The position numbers and the translations under genes are program-made. A stretch of 64,000 bases of DNA from Pseudomonas fortuita (lineage in GTDB: Bacteria; Pseudomonadota; Gammaproteobacteria; Pseudomonadales; Pseudomonadaceae), in assembly GCF_026898135.2 (NCBI RefSeq), contig NZ_CP114035.2, positions 434,001 to 498,000 on the forward strand. The letters run 5' to 3'. Positions 18,215 to 26,224 of this stretch are shown here, one piece after another; position 1 is the first letter of the stretch; each line of letters opens with the position of its first letter. The notes beneath the pieces are model-generated. The model worked only from the letters and a program-made list of their open reading frames with translations, was not told the DNA's origin and ran no database searches.

Positions 18215-19495
18215 ATGAACCTGTTCAACCTGCGCCGTTCGGCACCTGCCGCTGTCGCCGAGCCCAAGCGTGCGCCGGTGATCGTGCCGCAGGCTGATGA
18301 GTTGTCGCGTGATCGCCTGATGCCCGGCGCCGAACGTGCAGCGCAGGTGTTCGTGCGAGGGCAGGGCTCCTGGTTGTGGGACAACGAAGGGCATGCCTAC
18401 CTGGACTTTACCCAGGGCGGTGCGGTCAACAGCCTGGGCCACAGCCCCAGCGTGCTGGTGAAAGCGCTGGGCAACCAGGCCCAGGCACTGATCAACCCGG
18501 GTTCGGGCTTTCATAGCCGTGGCTTGCTGGGGTTGGTCAACCGCCTGTGCCAGAGCACCGGCAGCGAGCAGGCCTACCTGCTTAACAGCGGTGCGGAGGC
18601 CTGTGAAGGTGCGATCAAGCTGGCCCGCAAGTGGGGCCAACTGCACCGCAACGGCGCTTACCACATCATCACTGCCAGCCAGGCCTGCCACGGCCGCAGC
18701 CTGGGTGCGTTGTCGGCGTCTGACCCGTTGCCGTGCAACCGCTGCGAGCCTGGCCTGCCGGGCTTCAGCAAGGTGCCGTTCAATGATCTGGCTGCCCTGC
18801 ACGCCGCAGTGGATTCGCGCACCGTGGCCATCATGCTGGAGCCCATCCAGGGCGAGGCGGGTGTTATCCCCGCCACGCTGGAGTACCTCAAGGGTGTGGA
18901 AAGGCTGTGCCGTGAACTGGGCATCCTGCTGATCCTCGATGAAGTGCAGACCGGTATCGGTCGTTGTGGCGCGCTGCTGGCCGAGGAGCTCTACGGAGTG
19001 CGCGCGGACATCATCACCCTGGGCAAAGGCCTGGGCGGCGGGGTGCCACTGGCTGCGTTGCTTGCCCGGGGTACAGCATGCTGCGCCGCGCCTGGCGAAC
19101 TGGAAGGCAGCCACCACGGTAATGCGCTGATGTGCGCCGCCGGCATGGCGGTGCTGGACACCGTGCTGGAGCCGGGCTTTTTTGCCCAGGTGCAGGATAA
19201 CGGCCGCCACCTGCGCGAAGGCCTGAGCCGCCTGGCCGGGCGCTATGGCCAGGGTGAAGTACGCGGGCAAGGCCTGCTGTGGGCCCTGCAGCTAAAGGAA
19301 AGCCTGGCCCGCGAGCTGGTGGCGGCCGCCCTGCACGAAGGCCTGCTGCTCAATGCGCCGCAAGCGGATGTGGTGCGTTTTTCGCCAGCGCTGACCGTGA
19401 GCAAGGGCAACATCGATGAAATGCTGTTGCGCCTGGCACGCGCCTTTGCGCGCCTGCATGCCCAGCAGCAGGCCCGCCGCGAGGTGCCGGCGTAG
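18215..19495 (+). CDS. Class III aminotransferase, acetylornithine/ornithine type
   Basis: PLP-dependent fold-type I aminotransferase of 426 residues. Signatures include GSGFHSRGLLGLVNRLC, LLNSGAEACEGAIKLARKWG, the cofactor motif ILDEVQTGIGRCG and the PLP lysine in ITLGKGLGGGVPLAALL. It is closest in pattern to acetylornithine and related omega-aminotransferases, but its N-terminal 40 residues are unusual, and a CNRCEPG segment sits where arginine-pathway enzymes differ. True substrate is not decided. Start ATG 18215 has TTGGAG upstream. Divergent from a LysR gene that may control it. A terminator follows. Confidence 0.85.
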   Translation: MNLFNLRRSAPAAVAEPKRAPVIVPQADELSRDRLMPGAERAAQVFVRGQGSWLWDNEGHAYLDFTQGGAVNSLGHSPSVLVKALGNQAQALINPGSGFHSRGLLGLVNRLCQSTGSEQAYLLNSGAEACEGAIKLARKWGQLHRNGAYHIITASQACHGRSLGALSASDPLPCNRCEPGLPGFSKVPFNDLAALHAAVDSRTVAIMLEPIQGEAGVIPATLEYLKGVERLCRELGILLILDEVQTGIGRCGALLAEELYGVRADIITLGKGLGGGVPLAALLARGTACCAAPGELEGSHHGNALMCAAGMAVLDTVLEPGFFAQVQDNGRHLREGLSRLAGRYGQGEVRGQGLLWALQLKESLARELVAAALHEGLLLNAPQADVVRFSPALTVSKGNIDEMLLRLARAFARLHAQQQARREVPA

Positions 19496-19546
19496 CTGTT
19501 TAGCAAGACCGAGAATTCTACGAACCGTCTGGCGTTCCTGCGCATC

Positions 19547-19585
19547 GCCCCTGGCCTGTTTCATTCGGCCCGGGGCGTTTTTTTT
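19547..19585 (+). terminator. Terminator after the aminotransferase
   Basis: GCCCCTGGCC (19547-19556) pairs with GGCCCGGGGC (19567-19576) with one bulged mismatch, followed by eight T. Confidence 0.85.
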
Positions 19586-19647
19586 GGCTGGTGGAACCTC
19601 TGTGGCGAGCGGCTAGTCTTTGATGTAACCCTTCAGGAGAGACTCGC

Positions 19648-19806
19648 ATGGACTTTATTCGCATCATCATTGCCATTCTTTTGCCTCCGCTGGGGGTGTT
19701 TCTGCAGGTGGGGTTTGGCGGGGCGTTCTGGCTGAATATTCTGCTGACCCTGCTGGGATACATTCCAGGGATCGTGCACGCGGTATACATCATCGCCAAG
19801 CGCTGA
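19648..19806 (+). CDS. Pmp3/YqaE-family small membrane protein (52 residues)
   Basis: MDFIRIIIAILLPPLGVFLQ followed by VGFGGAFWLNILLTLLGYIP and GIVHAVYIIAKR: two hydrophobic helices with the central LPPLGVFLQ-G...WLNILLTLLGYIPGIIHA signature of the Pmp3/YqaE (PF01679) family. Such proteins affect membrane potential and salt or cold tolerance in yeast and plants; bacterial roles are not settled. The ATG at 19648 has CAGGAGAG 6 bases upstream. It is a complete, free-standing gene, preceded by a terminator and followed by a hairpin at 19813-19844. Confidence 0.92.
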   Translation: MDFIRIIIAILLPPLGVFLQVGFGGAFWLNILLTLLGYIPGIVHAVYIIAKR

Positions 19807-19812
19807 GGCGCC

Positions 19813-19844
19813 GGGGGTTGAAGACATGCCGGTCTTCCACCCCC
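19813..19844. terminator. Hairpin between the YqaE-like gene and the convergent 19871 gene
   Basis: GGGGGTTGAAGAC and GTCTTCCACCCCC (12 of 13 paired) around a 6-base loop. No T-run; probably a shared 3' end structure for the two convergent genes. Confidence 0.5.
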
Positions 19845-19870
19845 GCAACAGCCATCAGTTTCGAAGCTGA

Positions 19871-20797
19871 CTATGCAATGCGTTTTACCATGAGTTTGTC
19901 GACGTAGTGTTTCAGCGCGTTCAGTGGGAACCCGGTATTGTAAGCGCCCCATTTCAAGTAATGCCGGGCAGGGGAGAATGTCTGGCACACGAGGGTACAA
20001 GGATCTTTTTCATCGGGTTCCCTGGGTTTTCCTTCCCGGTCGGCCGTGAATTTCTGGGGCGCATTATCCAGAAAGAGCTGAACGGTACCGATATCTTGGT
20101 CACTGGAGAGCAGAACCCGAATTCGGATGTCGTACCACTTGTCCGCTTCAATTCGCGTCCACCAGACCACCTTGTGTTTTTCACCATCAAGCCGGGTGTT
20201 GTAGTGCGTCATTTCAAACCGGCCGGCCTGCACCTTCATGAAGAAAGGGTAGATATTGCTGCCCTCGGACTTCCACTGAAAGATTACATAATCGCCATAG
20301 GGCGCGTTGTCGACGTCCGGAAACTTGCTGCTCCAACAGAAGTCGTAAATCTGATTTTCTTCCCAGCCTTCATAGACCTCGTAGGGTGCCACATTCACTT
20401 TGATGGAGTTTGACTCGCACCGGTAATTGGTCGGGTGGGCGGGTTTGTCAAACAGCCAGACTTTTCCTCGCTCGGTATCGTGGACTACCTTGAGGCTGGC
20501 ACCCGTGTCCGAACCGCCTGTTTCGACCATTCTGAACAGGTCATTGGGTGCTTTCTGCTCATCTTCCTGGGTGCGGTCGAGGGGTGTGGTTGACCCGACC
20601 CACATCAGAAAGTTGTCAGGGACACTGGGTGGGCAGCGCTCCTCTTTAACTTCCGGCTGGTTCTTTTCAAGGATTGCACCTTGGGTTTTATACGGTGATA
20701 ACCATTGCAGCCATAGCGCCCATGCCCGCATTACAAAAGGCTTATGGCCATTTTTTTGATCTTTGAGGAGTGCTTCGTGTTCGTCTTTTTCCATCAT
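19871..20797 (-). CDS. Polysaccharide-lyase-like (heparin lyase I fold) protein
   Basis: A 308-residue protein with no evident signal peptide. The part from about residue 95 has the look of the Polysacc_lyase family (PF14099, jelly roll): GDYVIFQWKSEGS, FMKVQAGRFEMTHYN, WWTRIEADKWYDIRIRVLLS, GTVQLFLDNAPQKF, and a C-terminal LKWGAYNTG followed by VDKLMVKR. The first 60 residues are charged and unlike the family. Base composition is visibly lower in GC than the neighbours, and it is an isolated gene between conserved blocks, so it was probably acquired. Lyase activity is not shown; a carbohydrate-binding role is equally possible. Confidence 0.65.
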   Translation of the reverse strand: MMEKDEHEALLKDQKNGHKPFVMRAWALWLQWLSPYKTQGAILEKNQPEVKEERCPPSVPDNFLMWVGSTTPLDRTQEDEQKAPNDLFRMVETGGSDTGASLKVVHDTERGKVWLFDKPAHPTNYRCESNSIKVNVAPYEVYEGWEENQIYDFCWSSKFPDVDNAPYGDYVIFQWKSEGSNIYPFFMKVQAGRFEMTHYNTRLDGEKHKVVWWTRIEADKWYDIRIRVLLSSDQDIGTVQLFLDNAPQKFTADREGKPREPDEKDPCTLVCQTFSPARHYLKWGAYNTGFPLNALKHYVDKLMVKRIA

Positions 20798-20953
20798 GGC
20801 GGCCCATTGTCAATTTACAATAGCCGCCGCCCTGATAGCGCATCCATTCAGATTCAAGGGCGGCGCGAATACCGCGACGTTAGGGCCTGAACCAAGACAC
20901 GTCTACTGACAGAATTGCCAGGTAATCGTGGGTTTGCCGAATGCAAAGCACAC

Positions 20954-22792
20954 TTAAACTTTATTGTGTTGAGGGTTGATCACGTTGCTAAAGAACAGCC
21001 ACTCCTGTTCCAGCGCATGCGCCAGGTTATTTGCCTGTCGGAAGCCGTGCCGTTCGAGTGCATAGAAATGCCCCTCTGCCTGAACACCCTTGGCCTGGAG
21101 TGCTGCGAGCATTTTTCGGGTCTGCTCCGGTACCACTACCGCATCCAGTTCACCCTGGAAGAAAATCACTGGCGCCCTGATGCTGTCTGCATGCAGAAGA
21201 GGGGTGCGTTGGCGATAGCGTTCGGCATCCTGCTGCGGGTCGCCGATCAGCCAGTCCAGGTAATCCCCTTCGAACTTGTGGGTAGCACGGCCCAGGGCAA
21301 CCGGGTCGCTGACCCCATAGAGGCTGGCGCCGGCGCGGAACACGTCATGGAACGCCAAGGCGCACAGGGTGGTGTAGCCCCCAGCACTGCCGCCGCGGAT
21401 GAACGCCTTGTGCTGGTCGACCAAGCCCTGAGCAGCCAGGTATTCGACCGCCGCGCAAGCATCGGCCACATCGCTCTCACCCCAGCGCAGGTGCAGTGCC
21501 TGGCGGTAGTCACGGCCATAGCCGGTGCTGCCCCGGTAGTTCAGGTCGGCCACGGCAAAGCCGCGTTGAGTCCAGTACTGGATGCGTGGGTCCAGCACGG
21601 GATAGCAGGCTGACGTCGGCCCGCCATGGATGAACACCACCAGCGGTGCAGCGCCCTGCGACTGTGATGGCGGGTAGAAGAAACCATGCGCCTGCTCGCC
21701 TTCACTGCCGTAGTGGAAAGACTGCGGCAGGCTGATCTGTTCCGCCGGCAGTATTTCGGCACCACCGGCCAGCACGCGTACCTCGTGGTTGCGGCGGTCA
21801 ATGGCAATCACTGCCGGCGGGCTGATGGGCGAGGCGGCGATGGCATACAGGTGTTCGCTGTCCATGGCCAGGCTGCGAAAGCGTGTGTAGGCACTGGCGT
21901 AACGCGCCATGCGGCCATCTTCAGCACGCAGCCCCAATTGCCCGAAGCCGTCTTTGAACCAGCTGGCCAGGTAGCTTTGCGGCCCCAGCGCCAACCAGGT
22001 GCAGGTGCCCATTTGCCAAGGCGCTGCCGCGTGGTCGGCAAGCTCCGCAGGCAACACCTGCCAGTGGCCATCGACTTCGCCCCAGGGCTGCCAGAAGCCG
22101 TTGCGGTCGGACAGACAGTAGAGACGGCCTTCGTCATCGAAGCGCGGCTGCTGCAGCGATTCGTCATCGCCGGCCACGCACTGCGCGGGCCCCCAATGGC
22201 CACTGCTGTCGCGGACGCGGCACATCAGCCGGGTGACGGTCCAAGGCTGTGCCGGGCGGTCCCATTCGACCCATGCCAGTCGTTGGCCATCGGCACTCAC
22301 AGTGGGTGAGGCATAGAAATCGGCGCCCTCGGCCAACACCTCGCGGCTGCTGTCACCCAACGCAACCAGACGATGCTCTACCTGCTCGGCATGGCGTTCC
22401 TCGACGGCCAGCACCTGGCCACCGTGCCACTGCACATCGCCGTAGCGGCAGCTGCCGTCCTGGGTGAGCGCACGCGGTGGCAAATCGTCCAGCGGCTGGG
22501 TGTAGACCTGCTGGTCCTTTTCGTTGACGAACACCAGCCCGTCGCCACCCAGGCAGAAGCTGCCCCCGCCATACTCGTAGACCCGGCTGCGCACGCTGAA
22601 GCCATCCGGGGTCAGGCATCTAGCCTGGTGGTACAGCCAGTGCCAGATACGGCAAGCACCATCGGCCGGGCGAAATTCAATCCAGAACAGCCCGTCGGCA
22701 CTGACTTTGAGTTCCGTGAAGTCGGTGCCGGCGGCTACCGCCTGGGCCGCGCTGAATTCAGCCGCGGGCGATGACACGGGAGTTTCGATCAT
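20954..22792 (-). CDS. pqqM: S9-family (prolyl oligopeptidase-like) peptidase of the PQQ cluster
   Basis: A 612-residue two-domain serine peptidase: N-terminal beta-propeller (about 30-350) and a C-terminal alpha/beta hydrolase domain. The nucleophile motif is [10 protein letters not shown] near residue 460; [14 protein letters not shown] gives the aspartate and [11 protein letters not shown] the histidine. It overlaps the end of pqqE by 35 bases on the same strand, so it is part of the pqq transcript. In P. fluorescens the gene at this place is called pqqM. It could trim PqqA together with PqqF or clear peptide fragments; this is inference from position. Confidence 0.85.
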   Translation of the reverse strand: MIETPVSSPAAEFSAAQAVAAGTDFTELKVSADGLFWIEFRPADGACRIWHWLYHQARCLTPDGFSVRSRVYEYGGGSFCLGGDGLVFVNEKDQQVYTQPLDDLPPRALTQDGSCRYGDVQWHGGQVLAVEERHAEQVEHRLVALGDSSREVLAEGADFYASPTVSADGQRLAWVEWDRPAQPWTVTRLMCRVRDSSGHWGPAQCVAGDDESLQQPRFDDEGRLYCLSDRNGFWQPWGEVDGHWQVLPAELADHAAAPWQMGTCTWLALGPQSYLASWFKDGFGQLGLRAEDGRMARYASAYTRFRSLAMDSEHLYAIAASPISPPAVIAIDRRNHEVRVLAGGAEILPAEQISLPQSFHYGSEGEQAHGFFYPPSQSQGAAPLVVFIHGGPTSACYPVLDPRIQYWTQRGFAVADLNYRGSTGYGRDYRQALHLRWGESDVADACAAVEYLAAQGLVDQHKAFIRGGSAGGYTTLCALAFHDVFRAGASLYGVSDPVALGRATHKFEGDYLDWLIGDPQQDAERYRQRTPLLHADSIRAPVIFFQGELDAVVVPEQTRKMLAALQAKGVQAEGHFYALERHGFRQANNLAHALEQEWLFFSNVINPQHNKV

Positions 22793-23918
22793 TGCGGAAG
22801 GTCATCTGTTCAATGGCGAGCTGGGCGGTTTCCGCCTCCTCGCGGGCCTTGAGGATGATGCCGTGGTCGGCCGACTTGGCGCACACAGGGTCGGCGTTGC
22901 TGGCATCGCCGGTCAGCATGAAGGCCTGGCAGCGACAGCCGCCGAAGTCCTTTTCTTTTTCGTCGCAGGAGCGGCATGGTTCGCGCATCCACTCATAACC
23001 ACGGAAGCGGTTGAAGCCAAACGACTCATACCAGATATGGTGCAGGTCGTGGTCGCGTACATTGGGGAACTGCACCGGCAGTTGGCGGGCGCCGTGGCAG
23101 GGCAGCGCGGTGCCGTCCGGGGTGATGGTGAGGAACAGGTTGCCCCAGCCATTCATGCAGGCCTTGGGGCGCTCTTCGTAGTAATCCGGGGTGACGAAAA
23201 TCAGCTTGCACGGGCTGCCCTCGGCTTTGAGCTTGTCCCGGTACTCATTGGTGATGCGTTCGGCCCGCTCCAGCTGTGCGCGGGTCGGCAGCAGCCCCAG
23301 GCGGTTGAGGTGCGCCCAGCCGTAGAACTGGCAGGTGGCAAGCTCGACGAAGTCGGCTTCCAGGGCAATGCACAGCTCGATGATGCGGTCGATCTTGTCG
23401 ATGTTGTGCCGATGGGTGACAAAGTTGAGCACCATCGGGTAGCCGTGGGCCTTTACCGCACGGGCCATCTCCAGCTTTTGCGCAAAGGCCTTCTTCGAAC
23501 CGGCCAGCAGGTTGTTGACCTGCTCGTCGCTGGCCTGGAAGCTGATCTGGATATGGTCCAGGCCGGCCTTCTTGAAGTCGGCGATGCGCGCTTCGGTCAG
23601 GCCGATACCCGAGGTGATCAGGTTGGTGTAGTAACCCAGGCGGCGGGCTTCGCCGATCAAGTCGGCTAGGTCCTGGCGCACCAGCGGTTCACCGCCGGAA
23701 AAACCGATTTGCGCGGCGCCCATTTCCCGCGCTTCGGCCATCACCTTGAACCACTGTTCGGTGCTCAGCTCCTGGCCCTGGGCGGCGAAGTCCAGCGGGT
23801 TGGAGCAGTACGGGCACTGCAGTGGGCAGCGGTAGGTGAGCTCGGCCAGCAACCACAGCGGCAGCCCGACCTCGGGCGTGGGCGGTAACTCAGGCGAGGA
23901 CGATCCAGTGTTCGGCAC
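22758..23918 (-). CDS. pqqE: PqqA peptide cyclase (radical SAM)
   Basis: Radical SAM/SPASM enzyme that forms the C-C bond between the Glu and Tyr side chains of PqqA, working with the PqqD chaperone. The SAM-cluster cysteines are C31, C35 and C38 in [11 protein letters not shown]. The C-terminal SPASM cysteines include CMNGWG, PCHGARQ and [19 protein letters not shown]. 386 residues from ATG 23918; the first 15 or so residues are not conserved and a start nearer to [12 protein letters not shown] is possible. Its 5' end overlaps pqqD by 29 bases. Confidence 0.95.
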   Translation of the reverse strand: MPNTGSSSPELPPTPEVGLPLWLLAELTYRCPLQCPYCSNPLDFAAQGQELSTEQWFKVMAEAREMGAAQIGFSGGEPLVRQDLADLIGEARRLGYYTNLITSGIGLTEARIADFKKAGLDHIQISFQASDEQVNNLLAGSKKAFAQKLEMARAVKAHGYPMVLNFVTHRHNIDKIDRIIELCIALEADFVELATCQFYGWAHLNRLGLLPTRAQLERAERITNEYRDKLKAEGSPCKLIFVTPDYYEERPKACMNGWGNLFLTITPDGTALPCHGARQLPVQFPNVRDHDLHHIWYESFGFNRFRGYEWMREPCRSCDEKEKDFGGCRCQAFMLTGDASNADPVCAKSADHGIILKAREEAETAQLAIEQMTFRNDRNSRVIARG

Positions 23919-24165
23919 GGGCCACCTCCATGAACTGCTCGATGTCTTCGGCTACGTCCGGAGCATCGGGGAATTGCTGTTCGAGTTCGCTGATGATTGC
24001 TGCCACGTCACGCTGGCCGTCGATCAGGCCACCGATCAGGCTGGCGCTTTCGTTGAGCTTGATCATGCCCTCGGGGTAAAGCAACACATGGCCCTTTTGC
24101 GCTGGCTCGTACTGGAAGCGGTAGCCAGGGCGCCAGTTCGGCACCTGCTTGCGATCAAAACTCAT
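23890..24165 (-). CDS. pqqD: PqqA-binding chaperone PqqD
   Basis: A 91-residue winged-helix RiPP recognition element that hands the PqqA peptide to PqqE. Typical sequence: [33 protein letters not shown] and a hydrophobic end. The ATG at 24165 overlaps the pqqC stop as ATGA, so I prefer it over a methionine seven codons upstream. Overlaps both pqqC and pqqE, pointing to tight coupling. Confidence 0.95.
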   Translation of the reverse strand: MSFDRKQVPNWRPGYRFQYEPAQKGHVLLYPEGMIKLNESASLIGGLIDGQRDVAAIISELEQQFPDAPDVAEDIEQFMEVARAEHWIVLA

Positions 24166-24917
24166 AGGGTGATCCCCTTGTGCCACACCCGGTCCTGGGT
24201 GACGGAGTGATAAGGCGGGCGGTTCAGCTCGTAGGCCATGCTCATGGCGTCGAGCATGCTCCAGAGGATATCCAGCTTGAACTGCAGGATCTCCAGCATA
24301 CGCTCCTGGCCCGCGCGGGTGGTGTAGTGCTGCAGGGTAATCGCCAGGCCGTGCTCCACGTCACGGCGGGCCTGGCCCAGGCGGGTGCGGAAGTACTCGT
24401 AGCCGGCCGGGTCGATCCACGGGTAGTGCTGCGGCCAGCTGTCCAGGCGCGACTGGTGGATTTGCGGGGCGAACAGTTCAGTCAGCGAGCTGCTGGCCGC
24501 TTCCTGCCAGCTGGCGCGGCGGGCGAAGTTGACGTAGGCGTCCACGGCAAAGCGTACGCCTGGCAGTACCAGCTCCTGGGAGCGTAACTGGTCCGGGTCG
24601 AGGCCGACGGCCTGGCCCAGGCGCAGCCAGGCTTCGATGCCACCGTCCTCGCCGGGTGCGCCGTCGTGGTCGAGCAGGCGCTGGATCCACTCGCGGCGTA
24701 CTTCGCGGTCCGGGCAGTTGGCCAGGATCGCGGCATCCTTCATCGGGATGTTGACCTGGTAGTAGAAGCGGTTGGCTACCCAGCCCTGGATCTGCTCGCG
24801 GGTGGCGCGCCCCTGGTACATCGCCACGTGGTACGGGTGATGAATGTGGTAATAGGCGCCCTTGGCGCGCAGGGCCTGCTCGAATTCGGCAGGTGACATT
24901 GGCAGTGCGTCGCTCAT
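24162..24917 (-). CDS. pqqC: Pyrroloquinoline-quinone synthase
   Basis: All-helical oxidase of 251 residues that catalyses the final eight-electron oxidation and ring closure to PQQ. Typical sequence: [40 protein letters not shown] and [20 protein letters not shown]. Histidines in HIHHPYH and the H of QHYTTRAGQ are as in the family. It starts at ATG 24917; a 73-bp gap separates it from pqqB. Confidence 0.97.
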   Translation of the reverse strand: MSDALPMSPAEFEQALRAKGAYYHIHHPYHVAMYQGRATREQIQGWVANRFYYQVNIPMKDAAILANCPDREVRREWIQRLLDHDGAPGEDGGIEAWLRLGQAVGLDPDQLRSQELVLPGVRFAVDAYVNFARRASWQEAASSSLTELFAPQIHQSRLDSWPQHYPWIDPAGYEYFRTRLGQARRDVEHGLAITLQHYTTRAGQERMLEILQFKLDILWSMLDAMSMAYELNRPPYHSVTQDRVWHKGITL

Positions 24918-24990
24918 TCGGCTGGCTCCTGTAAAGCTGAGTCTCGGCTCGATCCCACAGGGGAACTAAGTTGCTTGTGCGAGCTCGTTG

Positions 24991-25902
24991 TTACAACTCG
25001 ATGCTCATGCCATCGAAGGCAACTTCGACGCCCCGGCGCAGGACTTCGGCGCGCTCGGGTGAGTCTTCGTCGAGAATCGGGTTGGTGTTGTTGATGTGGA
25101 TAAGTACCTTGCGCTGGCGCGGGAAGCCGTCGAGGACTTCCAGCATGCCACCGGCCCCGTTCTGCGCCAGGTGACCCATTTCGCGGCCGGTGCGGGTGCC
25201 CACACCGCGGCGCTGCATCTCGTCGTCTTCCCACAGGGTGCCGTCGACCAGCAGGCAGTCGGCACCGTGCATCATCGTCAGCAGCTTGTCGTCTACCTGC
25301 CCCAGGCCTGGGGCATAGAACAGCTTGCCGCCGGTGCGAGTGTCCTCGACCAGCAGGCCCAGGTTATCGCCCGGGTGCGGGTCGAAGCGGTGTGGTGAGT
25401 AGGGCGGCGCGGCGCTGCGCAGGGGGAACGGAGTGAAGCGCAGGTTGGGGCAGGCGTCGATCACGAAGCTGCCTTCCAGCTCGATGCGGTTCCACTGCAG
25501 GCCACCGTTCCAGTGGCTGAGCATGTTGAACAGCGGGAAACCGGTGGTCAGGTCCTGGTGGACCATGTCGGTGCACCACACCTGGTGTGGGCAGCCCTCA
25601 CGCAGGCTCAGCAGGCCGGTGGTGTGGTCGATCTGGCTGTCCAGCAGGACGATGGCGTTGATGCCGGTGTCGCGCAGGGCCCGGGCCGGCTGCATTGGCG
25701 CAAAGCCTTGCAGTTGGGCGCGGATGTCGGGCGAGGCATTGCATAACACCCAGTGCACGCCGTCGTCGGACAGGGCGATGGATGATTGAGTGCGCGCCGT
25801 TGCCCGCAGGGTGCCGTCACGGTAGCCCTTGCAGTTGACGCAGTTGCAGTTCCACTGCGGGAACCCACCACCGGCGGCGGAGCCGAGAACCTGGATGTAC
25901 AT
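24991..25902 (-). CDS. pqqB: PQQ biosynthesis protein PqqB
   Basis: A 303-residue protein of the metallo-beta-lactamase fold that acts in tyrosine hydroxylation of the PqqA-derived dipeptide (role known from the family). The N-terminus [20 protein letters not shown], then VNC, carries the structural zinc cysteines. [18 protein letters not shown] and [16 protein letters not shown] are typical. ATG 25902 is chosen; a GTG two codons earlier is open. A terminator-like hairpin at 25932-25965 separates it from pqqA. Confidence 0.95.
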   Translation of the reverse strand: MYIQVLGSAAGGGFPQWNCNCVNCKGYRDGTLRATARTQSSIALSDDGVHWVLCNASPDIRAQLQGFAPMQPARALRDTGINAIVLLDSQIDHTTGLLSLREGCPHQVWCTDMVHQDLTTGFPLFNMLSHWNGGLQWNRIELEGSFVIDACPNLRFTPFPLRSAAPPYSPHRFDPHPGDNLGLLVEDTRTGGKLFYAPGLGQVDDKLLTMMHGADCLLVDGTLWEDDEMQRRGVGTRTGREMGHLAQNGAGGMLEVLDGFPRQRKVLIHINNTNPILDEDSPERAEVLRRGVEVAFDGMSIEL

Positions 25903-25931
25903 GGCCACTCTCTATGCAGAAAACCGTATCG

Positions 25932-25965
25932 TAAAAACGAAAACGCCCCGGCGGGCCGAGGCGTT
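25932..25965 (-). terminator. Attenuating terminator between pqqA and pqqB
   Basis: On the minus strand AACGCCTCGGC / GCCGGGGCGTT forms a stem followed by TTCGTTTTT. It lies directly after the pqqA stop, so most transcripts from the pqqA promoter would stop here. That would give more PqqA substrate than modification enzymes. Confidence 0.8.
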
Positions 25966-25981
25966 GAGGCGCAAGCCTGGC

Positions 25982-26053
25982 TTAGCGGCTTGCGAAGTAC
26001 ATGGTGACTTCGAAACCGATACGCAGGTCAGTGTAAGCAGGTTTGGTCCACAT
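25982..26053 (-). CDS. pqqA: PQQ precursor peptide PqqA (23 residues)
   Basis: [20 protein letters not shown] then ASR. The Glu and Tyr that become PQQ are E15 and Y19 (E-x-x-x-Y in FEVTMYF). It starts at 26053 with AAGGAGTAATTCC upstream and is followed by the hairpin at 25932-25965. Too short for ordinary gene calling but unmistakable. Confidence 0.97.
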   Translation of the reverse strand: MWTKPAYTDLRIGFEVTMYFASR

Positions 26054-26224
26054 GGAATTACTCCTTCCGAATGAGGGTTGGGTTGCTCAGCTACTACTTG
26101 GGTACCGCCATGGCTCGGCAGTTCCCTGAAACTGGGATTGCGCTATCTTACAAGAAAAATTTGTACTGAAAGGTTAATTATTCGAAAAGCGCCGTTGCGA
26201 TTGGCGTAACAATCGAGAGGTTGT

